A stretch of DNA of 64,000 nt from Palsa-1392 sp963819975 (GCA_963819975.1 CAWFYE010000005.1:70647-134646), one strand, 5' to 3'. Shown: positions 1 through 8,612, numbered from the stretch's first letter. Notes: generated by a model not told the origin, from the letters alone. Translations and numbers: made by a program.

Positions 1-516
1 GGCAAAAAACGAGCCGAGCGCGAGGAGGAGGATGGCGAGAATTCCGTATTGCACCTTGATCGCCCAGCTCGCGCCGACATAAACGCAGATGAAGATCGCG
101 ACATTCACGATCGTGCCGACGACGCGCGCGGAAAGCCCGAGCGCGGGGAACAAATTCTGGAACGCCTCCGTAAAACCGATCACGTAGAGCGCGACCGAAA
201 TGGCCTGGGCGAGAAAGAAAACGACTCCGATCGCGCCGCCAAATTCCACCCCGAGACTGCGGCTGATCAGATAATACGCGCCACCGCCCTGCACCCGCGT
301 GTTGGTCGCGAGCCCCGAAACCGAGAGCGCGGTCAGGGTCGTGATCAGTTTCGCCGCGAGTACGATCAGGACCGCCTGGATCAGGCCCGCCTCGCCGACC
401 ACGAGGCCGAAGCGGAGAAACATGATGACACCCAGAATCGTCAGGGTGCTCGGCGTGAAGACACCGCCAAAAGTACCGAACTTGTTCGGCGCGGCGGAAG
501 AAGAACTGTTGGCCAC
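1..516 (-). CDS. SLC12-like cation-chloride cotransporter / APC permease, N-terminal part
   Basis: The reverse strand reads open from a GTG at 516 to the window edge, giving the first 172 residues of an integral membrane transporter. Visible features are a short Ser/Ala-rich N-terminus, then FGTFGGVFTPSTLTILGVIM (a first TM segment with the family's signature start), and around residue 75 VQGGGAYYLISRSLGVEFGG, the GG(A/P)YY..SRSLG motif typical of SLC12/APC permeases. At least four hydrophobic helices follow. An in-frame TAA lies a few codons upstream, which fixes the start close to this GTG. Substrate cannot be told from this fragment; cation-chloride symport or amino acid transport are the options. 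The C-terminal two thirds lie outside the window. Confidence 0.8.
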   Translation of the reverse strand, partial: MANSSSSAAPNKFGTFGGVFTPSTLTILGVIMFLRFGLVVGEAGLIQAVLIVLAAKLITTLTALSVSGLATNTRVQGGGAYYLISRSLGVEFGGAIGVVFFLAQAISVALYVIGFTEAFQNLFPALGLSARVVGTIVNVAIFICVYVGASWAIKVQYGILAILLLALGSFFA

Positions 517-566
517 TCCAGCTAGAGGCTTTACTTATTGCTCTTCACGAAGTCTAGGCTCTCTCA

Positions 567-1334
567 TCAAACCCGCTCCAGGGGAAAAATCGTCACGTCG
601 ACTCCGGGCGACATGATGACGTGATCGGGCGGTCGGCAGGTAGTTGAGAAACCATCAAGCGCCAGCAAACCATCGTCCGACGATGTCACCTCGGCCTCAG
701 AGAGCCGATAAGGTTGATGGAAGACCGCACCGCGAAACAGGCGACCGTTGGCACTCGCGTAGAGCCGGTAGCGTTCGATGAGAAAAAACTCGAGCGAGCC
801 GGGCGCTGCCGTGGGCAATTCCGCGCCCGGCCCGTATTCAAAAACGGTCGGCTTTGCGCTGCCCATGCGGCTCGAGCAATGGCGGATCGCGCCCGAGCTC
901 GAGTGGCTCGATTCCATCTTCGCATGCTCATAGGGAAGATGAAAAAAGCGCCGCGCAATTTCCACCGCGAGCCACTGATTCGCGTCCAGCGAATAGAACC
1001 AGACGCCCGGCACACCCGCCGCGTCATGCACATAGGTTCGCAGGTTCAGCTCCATGAAATCGGAGATGCCGCGCACCGTCGGCAGGAAGCGCGGGCGCAC
1101 GTTGCACATGAAAAACGGGACGATTCCCAGGTAGGCTTTTCCCGAAAAGATATCGACGTGCAGACCCTCCGGCAGCGTAGCCTGAATCGCCGCAACCGGA
1201 TATTCCCAGTGCAGGAAAAGCAGATCGCGCCACTGTTGATACATGGCCGGGCGCCTCGCGGGACGCTCGCGCACTTCAAGCCGCTGTTGTTCGTTAGGCG
1301 AAGACGCAGCAGACACGGCGGAAATCATCTTCAT
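567..1334 (-). CDS. YqjF/DUF2071 family protein
   Basis: Encodes about 255 residues. The DUF2071 pattern is clear: MYQQWRDLLFLHWEYP near the N-terminus, then LPEGLHVDIFSGKAYLGIVP, FLPTVRGISDFMELNLRTYV and GVWFYSLDAN. The family is uncharacterised, adopts an acetoacetate-decarboxylase-like fold and is often found with stress or redox genes. The open frame extends upstream to 1421, but that would leave six bases to the divergent flavoprotein gene at 1427, so I chose the Met at 1334 (or 1328) preceding KMISAVS. One CGTTAGGC octamer lies inside the coding region (1292-1299), read as Ser-Pro-Asn-Glu. Function unknown. Confidence 0.8.
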   Translation of the reverse strand: MKMISAVSAASSPNEQQRLEVRERPARRPAMYQQWRDLLFLHWEYPVAAIQATLPEGLHVDIFSGKAYLGIVPFFMCNVRPRFLPTVRGISDFMELNLRTYVHDAAGVPGVWFYSLDANQWLAVEIARRFFHLPYEHAKMESSHSSSGAIRHCSSRMGSAKPTVFEYGPGAELPTAAPGSLEFFLIERYRLYASANGRLFRGAVFHQPYRLSEAEVTSSDDGLLALDGFSTTCRPPDHVIMSPGVDVTIFPLERV

Positions 1335-1426
1335 TACGCTACAGCCGAAACTCGCGATTGAAAAAACGAAGCGCCGCCGGAGCCGAATAATGCGTCTCAG
1401 GCGCGGTCCGGCTCGGATCATTCAAC

Positions 1427-2443
1427 ATGACCGCCACCGGCCAAATCTCGGAGCAGACTTTCGACGCCCTGATTGTGGGCGCCGGAATGGCCGGCCTGAG
1501 CGCGGCCGCTGAATTACAACGCACCGGCCGCAGCGTCCTCCTGATCGACAAGGGCCGCACCGTCGGCGGGCGAATGGCAACCCGCAGAATCGGAGCCGCC
1601 ACCTTCGATCATGGCGCGCAATTCTTCACCTCGCGCACTCGGCGTTTCGCCGCCGGAATCGCGCACTGGCAGGAAATCGGCGTCGCCGAAGAATGGTGCC
1701 GCGGGTTCACGGAAAAAGCGGATGGACATCCGCGTTGGCGTGGAAGACCCGGCATGACCGCCGTCGCCAAATATCTCGCGTGGGATTTTGAAATCATGCT
1801 GGAAACCGAGATCGAGGCGATTCGCCGTGGTGAAGATCACTGGAACATTGCGACCGCGGCCGGGGATATCTTTCAGGCTCGCGCGCTCATTCTTACGCCG
1901 CCGGTCCCGCAATCACTCGCCTTGCTCAAGGCCGGTGAGATCGCTCTTCCAGAAGAAATCTCCGGGCGCCTAACGAACATCAAATACGAACGCTGCCTCG
2001 CCGTTCTCGCCGTGCTGGCAGTTCCGTCGCGCGTGCCAGCGCCTGGCGGTTTCGCGCCCGCATCCGGACCGATCGCCTGGATTGCCGACAATCAGCAAAA
2101 AGGAATTTCCTCAGAGCCGGCCGTGACCATTCACGCCAGCCATGCTTTCAGTCTCGAGCACTGGGAGCGCGACCGGCCGGAGAGCGGGCGACTTCTCCTC
2201 GCCGCGGCCGAGGAGTGGTTAGGCGCGGGAGTCAGGACCTTCCAGGTTCACGGCTGGCGCTACAGCAAACCGATGCAGGTCGATGATCAACCCTGCGCGA
2301 TCTTGAGCGAAACGCCTCCGCTTGTTCTGGCCGGGGACGCGTTTGCCGGACCACGCGTTGAAGGCGCGGCTCTCTCCGGCTGGGCGGCGGCGAAAGCCGT
2401 CATGCGTGTGGAAAAAACTGCTCCGCAATTTCACTTTGCCTAA
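1427..2443 (+). CDS. Renalase-like FAD/NAD(P)-dependent amine oxidoreductase
   Basis: A 338-residue soluble flavoprotein. An N-terminal Rossmann dinucleotide-binding motif (ALIVGAGMAGLSAAAELQRT, residues 14-33) is followed by the second acidic strand LLIDKG and the GGRMATRR motif that contacts FAD in renalase and related monoamine-oxidase-fold enzymes. FDHGAQFFT around residue 60 is also typical of the renalase branch. The C-terminal GDAFAGPRVEGAALSGWAAA is the FAD-closing motif. Renalases oxidise dihydro-isomers of NAD(P)H; whether this protein does so is inference. The stop codon TAA sits inside a GCCTAACG octamer (2438-2445), and the SDR gene starts 7 bases downstream, so the two are probably co-transcribed. 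Confidence 0.85.
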   Translation: MTATGQISEQTFDALIVGAGMAGLSAAAELQRTGRSVLLIDKGRTVGGRMATRRIGAATFDHGAQFFTSRTRRFAAGIAHWQEIGVAEEWCRGFTEKADGHPRWRGRPGMTAVAKYLAWDFEIMLETEIEAIRRGEDHWNIATAAGDIFQARALILTPPVPQSLALLKAGEIALPEEISGRLTNIKYERCLAVLAVLAVPSRVPAPGGFAPASGPIAWIADNQQKGISSEPAVTIHASHAFSLEHWERDRPESGRLLLAAAEEWLGAGVRTFQVHGWRYSKPMQVDDQPCAILSETPPLVLAGDAFAGPRVEGAALSGWAAAKAVMRVEKTAPQFHFA

Positions 2444-2450
2444 CGACAAC

Positions 2451-3302
2451 ATGGAATCGAAATCAAATTCCCGGGTCTGGTTAATCACCGGCTGCTCGAG
2501 CGGCTTCGGCCGCGCCCTCACCGATCGAGTTCTCGCCCGCGGTCAGCGCGTCATCGCGACCGCCCGAGACGCCACCGCACTCGAAGATCTGGCCACGCGT
2601 TATCCGGAAGAGTGCGGCACGCTCGCGCTCGACGTCACCGAGGCGGCGGCGGTGAAAGCGACCGTGGCGCAGGCGGCGGAAGCATTTGGGCGACTCGACG
2701 GCGTCGTCAACAATGCCGGCTACGGCCTCATCGGCGCTCTTGAAGAACTCGATCCGGCAGAGATCGCGCGCAATTTTGCGACCAATTTCTTTGGCGCAGT
2801 GGACGTCATCCGGGCCGCGCTTCCCATCCTGCGGGCGCAGCGCAGCGGTCACATCGTCAACATTTCCGCCGCCGCGACGATCTCGAACTACGCCGGCCTC
2901 TCCATCTACGGCGCGAGCAAGTCCGCGCTCGAAAGCGTCTCCGAAGCGCTCGCCCTCGAGCTGCAGCCGTTCGGGATCAAAGTCACGATCGTGCAGCCGG
3001 GACCTTTCCGGACCGATTTCGTTGGGCGCTCACTCCTCCCCGCGGGAAACGAGATCGCCGACTACGACCGCACGAGCGGCAAGTTCCGGCGCCTGCTTGA
3101 AACGATGAACAGCAAACAACCGGGCGACCCGGAGAAAGCGGCCGAGGCCATCATCGCCGCGGTCGAATCGGAGACGCCGCCGCTGCGGCTCGTCCTCGGC
3201 AAATACGCGCACGATAAGGTGCGCAAGAAACTCAGCGCGACCGACCGCGAACTCGCGGCTTGGGAACCGGTCGGTCTGCGAACGGAATTCACCGCCGGGT
3301 AA
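2451..3302 (+). CDS. Short-chain dehydrogenase/reductase
   Basis: A 283-residue classical SDR. The cofactor motif TGCSSGFGRAL is at residues 12-22, NNAG near 85, the catalytic Ser in VNISAAATIS and the YGASK active-site motif near 155. The C-terminal region with QPGPFRTDF and the length of about 280 residues match the oxidoreductase subgroup often annotated as 'SDR family NAD(P)-dependent oxidoreductase' with unknown substrate. The ATG at 2451 was chosen over longer in-frame starts because translation from it begins immediately before the Rossmann strand and just after the stop of the upstream flavoprotein gene. Its TAA overlaps the ATG of the next gene by one base (TAATG), indicating translational coupling. 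Confidence 0.9.
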   Translation: MESKSNSRVWLITGCSSGFGRALTDRVLARGQRVIATARDATALEDLATRYPEECGTLALDVTEAAAVKATVAQAAEAFGRLDGVVNNAGYGLIGALEELDPAEIARNFATNFFGAVDVIRAALPILRAQRSGHIVNISAAATISNYAGLSIYGASKSALESVSEALALELQPFGIKVTIVQPGPFRTDFVGRSLLPAGNEIADYDRTSGKFRRLLETMNSKQPGDPEKAAEAIIAAVESETPPLRLVLGKYAHDKVRKKLSATDRELAAWEPVGLRTEFTAG

Positions 3303-4183
3303 TGAAACGCTTCTCTCCTTCGACCTGGTTTCTGCTGGCAGCGATCGGGAGCATTCTCGCTTCCTGCGCCTCGCCGCAGGTCAGTCTGCGCCCGGTTGAG
3401 AGATCAGACTCGCGCGCGGCTGCTCTCGTCGCCGCCTCACAACGCGCTCATGGCGGGAAAGCCTTCGCGAAAGTCCGCGACTTGAGCGTGCGTTACGAAG
3501 GCGAATGGGCCCCGATCGGCCCGCGTTTCCAGCCCGTCCTCGCCGATACAAAGTTCCGGCATGGCTCCGAGGAACGTTTCCTCGTCCAGGAGCGCGTCAT
3601 GGCGCAGGAGCACACCGGACCCGCCGGCAAAAAAGTCGTCCTTCGCACTCCCGGGAAAGTGACTGTCACCTATAACGGCGCTCTTTCCGACGATGAAGAA
3701 GCCCGACGGGCCGCCGCTCTCGTCGCGGACGCCTACACCATGTTTCTACTTGGGCCGTTTTATTTCGATCGACCCGGCGTGGTTTTCTCTTCCGCAGGCG
3801 AAGCCATGGTCGACGACCTCCTTTGCGACAAGGTGCTCGCTGTTTTGCGTCCAGGATTCGGATTCGCGGGCGAAGATCGCGTCGTTCTCTTCATCGATCG
3901 CGCGAGCAAACAACTCCGCCGCGTCCGCATGACTTTGAATGGTCTCGAAAGCACCCGCGGTGCCGAGGTTGACGTCACCTTCCGCGAGTTTCGTGAGATC
4001 GACGGCATCCTTTGGCCGACCGATTTCGACGAACGCATCCGGGTGCCGTTCCGACTCCACGCCCATCATTGGAAGATGACTGGCATAACGATCAACTCCA
4101 ACTTCCGCGCCGCCGATCTGACAGTCGCCGGATGGAAGGACCGTGCCGCCATTCCAGCCGCGCCCCTGACCGGCGCCCGCTAA
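3302..4183 (+). CDS. Putative secreted lipoprotein of unknown function
   Basis: 293 residues starting MKRFSPSTWFLLAAIGS and continuing to LASCASP, a type II signal peptide with lipobox LASC, so it is probably anchored by Cys20 to a membrane facing the periplasm. The rest is an alpha/beta-rich domain (AHGGKAFAKVRDLSVRYEGE, then FREFREIDGILWPTDFDERI) resembling outer-membrane lipoprotein carrier-like proteins that bind lipid in a half-barrel; that comparison is tentative. It overlaps the SDR stop by one base, and a small membrane protein gene follows, so it is likely the third gene of a four-gene transcript. Confidence 0.65.
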   Translation: MKRFSPSTWFLLAAIGSILASCASPQVSLRPVERSDSRAAALVAASQRAHGGKAFAKVRDLSVRYEGEWAPIGPRFQPVLADTKFRHGSEERFLVQERVMAQEHTGPAGKKVVLRTPGKVTVTYNGALSDDEEARRAAALVADAYTMFLLGPFYFDRPGVVFSSAGEAMVDDLLCDKVLAVLRPGFGFAGEDRVVLFIDRASKQLRRVRMTLNGLESTRGAEVDVTFREFREIDGILWPTDFDERIRVPFRLHAHHWKMTGITINSNFRAADLTVAGWKDRAAIPAAPLTGAR

Positions 4184-4233
4184 ATTTCGAAGCGCTCGAA
4201 ATTAGCCATCGACAAATCGCGCGCCGTCCGCGA

Positions 4234-4416
4234 ATGCTCCTCGCCATGTCCAAAACGCTTCTCTATACGCTGGCCATGATCGGCGACCTCGTGCTCGCCT
4301 ACTTCTTCTACCGCAACGGACGAACCGTGATTCCGATGATCCTCGTGTTCGCCGCTCTTTGTTTTGCCGCCGCGGCGATTGGCAGCGCCCTCGGCAAGGG
4401 CGGCCCGAAAGCCTGA
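4234..4416 (+). CDS. Small two-helix membrane protein
   Basis: A 60-residue protein (or 56 from the second Met at 4246). Two hydrophobic stretches are visible: LLYTLAMIGDLVLAYFFY and VIPMILVFAALCFAAAAIGS, joined by RNGRT. The second ends in a Gly-rich tail. It is the last gene before the hairpin at 4476-4497. No family is recognised. The reading frame is open further upstream, overlapping the lipoprotein gene, but only the part from 4234 has protein-like composition. Confidence 0.5.
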   Translation: MLLAMSKTLLYTLAMIGDLVLAYFFYRNGRTVIPMILVFAALCFAAAAIGSALGKGGPKA

Positions 4417-4475
4417 GTCTCGGGAGAGAATTCGCAACACGCTTCTGAATTTCGCGCCGCGCGCGGGCAAAAAAA

Positions 4476-4497
4476 AGCGGGATCATTTCTGATCCCG
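4476..4497 (-). terminator. Perfect hairpin with T-tract on the minus strand
   Basis: GCGGGATCA/TGATCCCGC, a 9-bp perfect stem with a 4-base loop. Eight A residues lie directly upstream on the + strand, so a U-tract is produced only for minus-strand transcription. It is therefore best placed to end transcripts that come from the minus-strand MBL gene and read through the monooxygenase-like gene. It may also stop the + strand operon without a U-tract. Confidence 0.7.
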
Positions 4498-4669
4498 CAA
4501 AAGCTAACCGGAGTGAACGTAAAGGTTAGTAGTTTTAAGTGACTCCCGAGCTTTGCACTGTATTTAGCAGCCGCTGTGCCAGCTCCGTTTCAGAAAAGCG
4601 CCGGGGCAAATGAACTCCGGGCGCGTCTCGGATCTTGCCGGCAGCGGCAATCGCCGTCAGACTCCGCGC

Positions 4670-4996
4670 ATGGCTGGCATAGTCGTGATCGTCGCTTACA
4701 AACCGAAGCCCGGCATGACGAGCGACGAGGTCCTGGCGATCGTTAGGCGGCGCATGCCACTCCTGCGCGCCGAAGGACTCGTGACCGATCGCGTGCCCGT
4801 GATCATGCGCGGACGCGACGGCACGATCACCGAGGTGTCCGAATGGAAATCCCAGGCTGCGATCGAGGCCGCGCACAAGAATCCCAACGTGCTCGCGCTT
4901 TGGAACGAAATGTTCGCCGTGATTGACTGCGTGCCGCTCAAAACGTTGCCGGAAGCGGAGGAAATGTTTGCCGGCTTTGAGCCGCTTGAGGAATGA
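4670..4996 (+). CDS. Dimeric alpha-beta barrel protein, ABM-like
   Basis: 108 residues with the layout of the antibiotic-biosynthesis-monooxygenase/dimeric ferredoxin-like fold: a first strand GIVVIVAYKPKPG, a helix after SDEVLAIV, a central strand that includes EVSEWKSQAAIEAAHKNP (the 'E.W.s..A...H..s' stretch of ABM domains), and NVLALWNEM. Cofactor-free oxygenase activity is usual in the family, but many members have no known substrate. The ATG at 4670 is preferred to an upstream in-frame one at 4610 because the first strand begins right after it. A CGTTAGGC copy is inside the gene (4741-4748) and another straddles its 3' flank (4999-5006). Confidence 0.65.
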   Translation: MAGIVVIVAYKPKPGMTSDEVLAIVRRRMPLLRAEGLVTDRVPVIMRGRDGTITEVSEWKSQAAIEAAHKNPNVLALWNEMFAVIDCVPLKTLPEAEEMFAGFEPLEE

Positions 4997-5069
4997 TTCG
5001 TTAGGCAGTGAACCGCCGGAGAAGAATGAAAACCTTCCTCGTGAGCGACCTGGATCGAGAGGGAGCTCC

Positions 5070-5825
5070 CTACATGGGCGCGGCTTTGGCGATCTCGCGG
5101 CCGAGGAGCGTGCCTCGGTAGGCGAATTCGTTCTCGCGCAGCGCCCGGGTATAACGCGAAAACTCCGTTTGCCGAAAGGAACCACCGTGCATCGGGTGAA
5201 TCCAATCGAGCGCGAGCTTTTCCAGCCGATCGACCACGTCGCGGATCGGAAATTCATGCGCGAAAATCCCCGCCCCTCGGTACAACTCCAGCATCGGCAC
5301 CGATAAATCCTCGCTCACCACTGGCGGCTGGTCCGCCGGCTGAATGAAGAGATCGGACGGAAAGAGACTGCGCGTCGTTTCGTCGATCACCATCATCGAA
5401 TCCCAGTGATGGACATGCGGCGTCTCCAAGAAACGCAGCTTGTGCTTGCCCAAGTCGAGCGTCTCGCCATCGCGAAAGCCGCGCACCCGCTCGGTCAGGC
5501 CGAACCCCGAGGCGTTGAGTTCAATCGAAAGCAGCGACCCGATCAGCTCCGATTCGGGCGCCGCCCGCATGAAGCGGTCCATCCCGCCGTTCTCGTCGCC
5601 TTCCCAGTGGAGGAGGAGAATGGCGCTGAGTTTCCCGGGGTCGAGCACCTGCGCGATCGCGTCGCGCACGCTGCCGTAGAGGTGATGCATCCCGGTGTGG
5701 ATGAGCGCCGGGCGTTCGTCCGCGATCAGGAATTGATTGAAGGTGATGCCGTACGGCTCCTGCCAGGTCGAGATGCGGTAGATCCCGTCGACAATCTCGT
5801 CAATCCGCGTGCTTTCCGAGGACAT
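5070..5825 (-). CDS. MBL-fold hydrolase of the flavodiiron/ODP type
   Basis: 251 residues with a metallo-beta-lactamase fold. The metal motif is HWEGDENGGMD (residues about 83-93), i.e. H-x-E-x-D as in flavodiiron proteins and oxygen-binding di-iron (ODP) proteins rather than H-x-H-x-D of hydrolytic MBLs. TPHVHHWDSMM and SDLFIQP supply the later ligands, and HPMHGGS the final His. No flavodoxin domain follows, so this is the stand-alone ODP form. The family binds two irons and senses or reduces O2; chemotaxis-type ODPs act as oxygen sensors. No electron-transfer partner is adjacent. Start ATG at 5825 precedes SSESTRIDEI. Confidence 0.85.
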   Translation of the reverse strand: MSSESTRIDEIVDGIYRISTWQEPYGITFNQFLIADERPALIHTGMHHLYGSVRDAIAQVLDPGKLSAILLLHWEGDENGGMDRFMRAAPESELIGSLLSIELNASGFGLTERVRGFRDGETLDLGKHKLRFLETPHVHHWDSMMVIDETTRSLFPSDLFIQPADQPPVVSEDLSVPMLELYRGAGIFAHEFPIRDVVDRLEKLALDWIHPMHGGSFRQTEFSRYTRALRENEFAYRGTLLGREIAKAAPM

Positions 5826-5946
5826 GAATTCATTCTGGGCAGCGGCAGCGGTTGTCGCAAGAAAGAGATCGCACGGCAGCCATCCCGCCGAAAGTCACCT
5901 GAACGTAACGCGACAGGCCGCCGGGCCGGCTTAGCATTAACTCATC

Positions 5947-6006
5947 ATGAGAACCCACACTGCGATACAGAAGGCCCGGCTGCGGCAGTCTGCGATCGCT
6001 GTCTGA
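5947..6006 (+). CDS. Conserved 19-codon leader peptide, copy 1
   Basis: A short reading frame MRTHTAIQKARLRQSAIAV ending in TGA, 121 bases upstream of the 102-aa membrane protein gene. A frame of exactly the same length occurs at 8951-9010 in front of the paralogous gene, and encodes MKTMISIRNARLRQSVIGV. The shared core is ARLRQS-x-I-x-V-stop. Several differences between copies are synonymous (ACC/ACA, CGG/CGT, CAG/CAA, ATA/ATC), which favours translation over a purely structural RNA. No Shine-Dalgarno sequence is visible. A regulatory (attenuator-like) role is inference. Confidence 0.5.
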   Translation: MRTHTAIQKARLRQSAIAV

Positions 6007-6127
6007 TCGACCACCAGATCGCCTGCGGCGACCTCACCGGCTCAACCTCTGTCCTGCGGGAAACTTTCCCGTCGTCTTCCCCTAAAGAACCTCGAATTTT
6101 CAGCAAACCTCAACCCACCAAAACAAG

Positions 6128-6436
6128 ATGAAACCAACCACCACCTTGAGCACCGAACACCGGTTCGCCCGGCACGACGGGAGAGCCCGCCAGCGCGGCA
6201 CTTTCCCCGAGACTGACTCCTTCTTTCGACCGCTAACGGACCTCGCACGCGGCCGCGCCTGGCGTCGGCCGAGCGACCGGTCCCGACGCGCGTTCCGCAG
6301 GATGACAGTGGAAATGCTGTCGCAACACCAACGAGACGAGCCACTCGAAATATCCCTCTTCGCGTTCGTCACGGCGATTGCCGCCTGGCCGTTGCTCACA
6401 CTCCTCATCACGCTGGCCCGGACCGCAAACGGGTAA
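6128..6436 (+). CDS. 102-aa Arg-rich single-pass membrane protein, paralogue 1
   Basis: 102 residues starting MKPTTTLSTEHRFARHDGRA. The first 70 residues are polar and strongly Arg-rich (RRPSDRSRRAFRRMTVEML). The last 30 form one hydrophobic segment (LFAFVTAIAAWPLLTLLITL) ending ARTANG. Its paralogue at 9128-9436 has the same length and about 54 percent identity, with conserved MKPTT, EHR-x-AR, FP-x-TD-x-FF, RR-M-T-x-EML and the TANG terminus. The upstream 200 bases, including a 19-codon leader frame, are also conserved. No family is recognised. The start is fixed by the conserved AACCCACCAAAA just before both ATGs. Predicted orientation: basic N-terminus in the cytoplasm. Confidence 0.7.
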   Translation: MKPTTTLSTEHRFARHDGRARQRGTFPETDSFFRPLTDLARGRAWRRPSDRSRRAFRRMTVEMLSQHQRDEPLEISLFAFVTAIAAWPLLTLLITLARTANG

Positions 6437-6490
6437 GCAGCGGCCTGGGCCCCTGCCGCCCAGAAGTCAGCAAGGAAATTGTCGCGCTTT

Positions 6491-7717
6491 TCAGTAGAGC
6501 GAGACGCCGGCCTTGGCGGCCGGGGTCGTGATCACATAGTCGTAGCCGAGCAGAACGAAACGCGCGAAGGGCTTGAGGGCGTTGAGCCCTTTGTTGTCGA
6601 GCGTCTGCCGGATCGGCTCCAGCGGCACCACCGCCCAGCTCTCCTTCGGCAATGCCGCTGCCTCGAGCCCGATCCCGGCAAAGAACGCCTTTGCCTCCGC
6701 GCTGTCGTAATTGGTGATCTTCGTTGGATTACCGGGTCTTGGCACGAAGTCGAGTTTCTGACCTCCCATGGGCAGGAACGCGATCCGCAACCCCGTGAGA
6801 CCATTCATCCGTGCGATCGACGTCGCGAGCGTCCCGACATCTACCGTATTCACCGTCGTCGTACCCAGCGCCACATGCTCGAGGCCCATCTTGAACACAA
6901 ATTTGGCCTTTGTATCGGCTGGCTTTCCGTAGGCGGCGAGGAAATATCTCGCCAGGAGCCGTGCGCGCCGCGCGTTGTTCTCGTAGTTGTGACCGCTCAT
7001 CCAGAGCTGATAAATCGCGGCGCTCTCTTTCAGCTCCGCGATGATCTGCTCCGCTTCGGCCGATCCTTTGAATTGCGTCGCCAACGCATCGAAGTCCGCG
7101 TCGTGGAAACGTGTGAGCAGGAACTTGTCCTGCGCCGCGGTGGCTGCCGCCTTCGTTTCTTCCTCCAGCAGCTTCTCCGCGGCCGAGCGCGCCTCGGCGT
7201 TCGGCGCGATCTCCTTCAGCCGCTGCAAATGAAACGGCGACGATCCGACGAACTCCTGGTCGATGCCCTCGAGATAGGGCGCCCCTTTCTCATCGTGACC
7301 GAGAAAATCGGTCGCCAGCTCTGCGTCATCCTTGAGCGAGACGAACGGAATCCCGAGCGGAACCTCATGCACCAGCTTGTGCAATCCCGGCAGACCGTCG
7401 CGCGCCAGCGTGTCGGCGATCATCTGCGTCGAGAGCGGCCCCACTTCGACCACGTGACGCTTGAACCCGAATGGCCGCGCCTCTCGCGCGAGCGCGCGCA
7501 GCACAATCGGCGAATCGGCGAACCCATGCTCCTCGCCCCAGAGAATGAATTGCGCCGTCGGCAACTGCGCGCGGAGCAGGGCCGCGCCCGTGCCGGTCAA
7601 CTTCCCGTCTTTCATCTCAAGCGGGAGAACCTGCGGCGGCGCAGCTTTCATCGATCCCGGGAAGAGAACGGTCAACCAGACAACAGGGAAAACTACAACC
7701 GCGCGCATGCTTCTCAT
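6491..7717 (-). CDS. Secreted erythromycin-esterase-like protein
   Basis: 408 residues with a signal peptide (MRSMRAVVVFPVVWLTVLF, cleaved after about SMKA). The mature part opens with QFILWGEEHGFADSPIVLRA, matching the GE-x-H-G-x-x-(E/D) motif of the EreA/ChaN-like fold, and later contains EVGPLS, EGIDQEF and GLEHVALG. Ere-type enzymes are His/Glu-dependent hydrolases; most distant homologues have no known substrate, so resistance to macrolides should not be assumed. The frame is open to 7819, but the start at 7717 (or 7708) places the hydrophobic signal at the N-terminus. It lies between the two 102-aa membrane protein paralogues, in opposite orientation. Confidence 0.6.
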   Translation of the reverse strand: MRSMRAVVVFPVVWLTVLFPGSMKAAPPQVLPLEMKDGKLTGTGAALLRAQLPTAQFILWGEEHGFADSPIVLRALAREARPFGFKRHVVEVGPLSTQMIADTLARDGLPGLHKLVHEVPLGIPFVSLKDDAELATDFLGHDEKGAPYLEGIDQEFVGSSPFHLQRLKEIAPNAEARSAAEKLLEEETKAAATAAQDKFLLTRFHDADFDALATQFKGSAEAEQIIAELKESAAIYQLWMSGHNYENNARRARLLARYFLAAYGKPADTKAKFVFKMGLEHVALGTTTVNTVDVGTLATSIARMNGLTGLRIAFLPMGGQKLDFVPRPGNPTKITNYDSAEAKAFFAGIGLEAAALPKESWAVVPLEPIRQTLDNKGLNALKPFARFVLLGYDYVITTPAAKAGVSLY

Positions 7718-7928
7718 GCCTTTATGATGCAGCGCACCGTCGAATGGATTCAAGTTCGTGCGAAACGCGCGCGCGCCAGCTGTCTCTGCCTGCGCGGCAA
7801 GAGTCGACGCATCCAACAATGCTTAAATGACAAACAACAGAGTGCCGCTCCGCCGCGGCCGCGTTCACGCAAGTCATCCAGCTTTGGACACACGGCCGGG
7901 TGCGGTACACCGTCGCGCAAAGGACGCG

Positions 7929-8612
7929 TTACCTCGCCTGCATCGTCGCACCCAGCATGGCGAGCACGTCGCTGAACGCATGCGCGGTGATGGGCTCGAG
8001 GGCGGAGCGTCGGCGCAGATAGACAAGCGCGAAGACCACCCCCGACACCGCAGTCGAGATCGCGATCCCGAGCCCCTGGTAGCGGTGGCCCAGGCCGAAC
8101 ATCACCGAGCTGAGCACGATTCCTAGAATGAGACCCGGACGCCCGAGCCATTTCTCGAAGCGGGTGAAAATGAAGATCCGCTGGAGTTCTTCCACCACGC
8201 CTCCCCCGAAGATCCCGATCGGCAGCCAGGCGAGCAGGTTCGCCGGCTCCTTGAAGAACGACATGATCGTGGGCCCGCTTGCCGCCGGCCGGGGAAGGAG
8301 CGAGTGCATTACCGCGGCGAGCCCCACGTTTAGCGCGAGGAACATCGCCAGACCGAAGAGTAATCCGATCCCGAGATGCTTCGGCCATTTGCGAGCGTTC
8401 AGGCCGAGCGCCTTAAACCCTTCGCCTTCTAGGCGGAGGAGCAGGATAAGCGCAGCCAGCACGATGATCTTGCCGCGCACGATGCGCCAGACCAAGTCCG
8501 GGAAATGCGCGGGCAACGGCGCGTCCGGGCGTTGCGAAACAATCTGGTAGATCCAGTAGAGGATAATCGCGCCTAACGAGATGCCCAGAGAAGTACGCTT
8601 CGAAACGGTCAT
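7929..8612 (-). CDS. CPBP-family intramembrane glutamic protease
   Basis: 227 residues, about seven hydrophobic segments. The CPBP (CAAX protease and bacteriocin-processing, formerly Abi) motifs are all present in the C-terminal half: GVVEELQRIFIFTRF (motif EExxxR-like), FGLGHRYQG (motif FxxxH) and THAFSD-like ITAHAFSDVL. Family members are Rce1-like proteases in the membrane, and in bacteria can process peptides or confer self-immunity. Its neighbours are the two small Arg-rich membrane protein genes on the other strand; a processing relation is possible but unsupported. A GCCTAACG octamer near the N-terminus (8571-8578) encodes Ser-Leu-Gly with a rare TTA Leu codon. Confidence 0.85.
   Translation of the reverse strand: MTVSKRTSLGISLGAIILYWIYQIVSQRPDAPLPAHFPDLVWRIVRGKIIVLAALILLLRLEGEGFKALGLNARKWPKHLGIGLLFGLAMFLALNVGLAAVMHSLLPRPAASGPTIMSFFKEPANLLAWLPIGIFGGGVVEELQRIFIFTRFEKWLGRPGLILGIVLSSVMFGLGHRYQGLGIAISTAVSGVVFALVYLRRRSALEPITAHAFSDVLAMLGATMQAR

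Noticed and set aside
49..525. Long forward open frame rich in Arg/Asp
   Set aside because: It is antisense to the SLC12-like transporter, which has clear motifs; composition of the forward frame is a GC artefact.
6479..7975. 498-codon forward frame
   Set aside because: Antisense shadow of the esterase-like gene; no motif, high Arg content.
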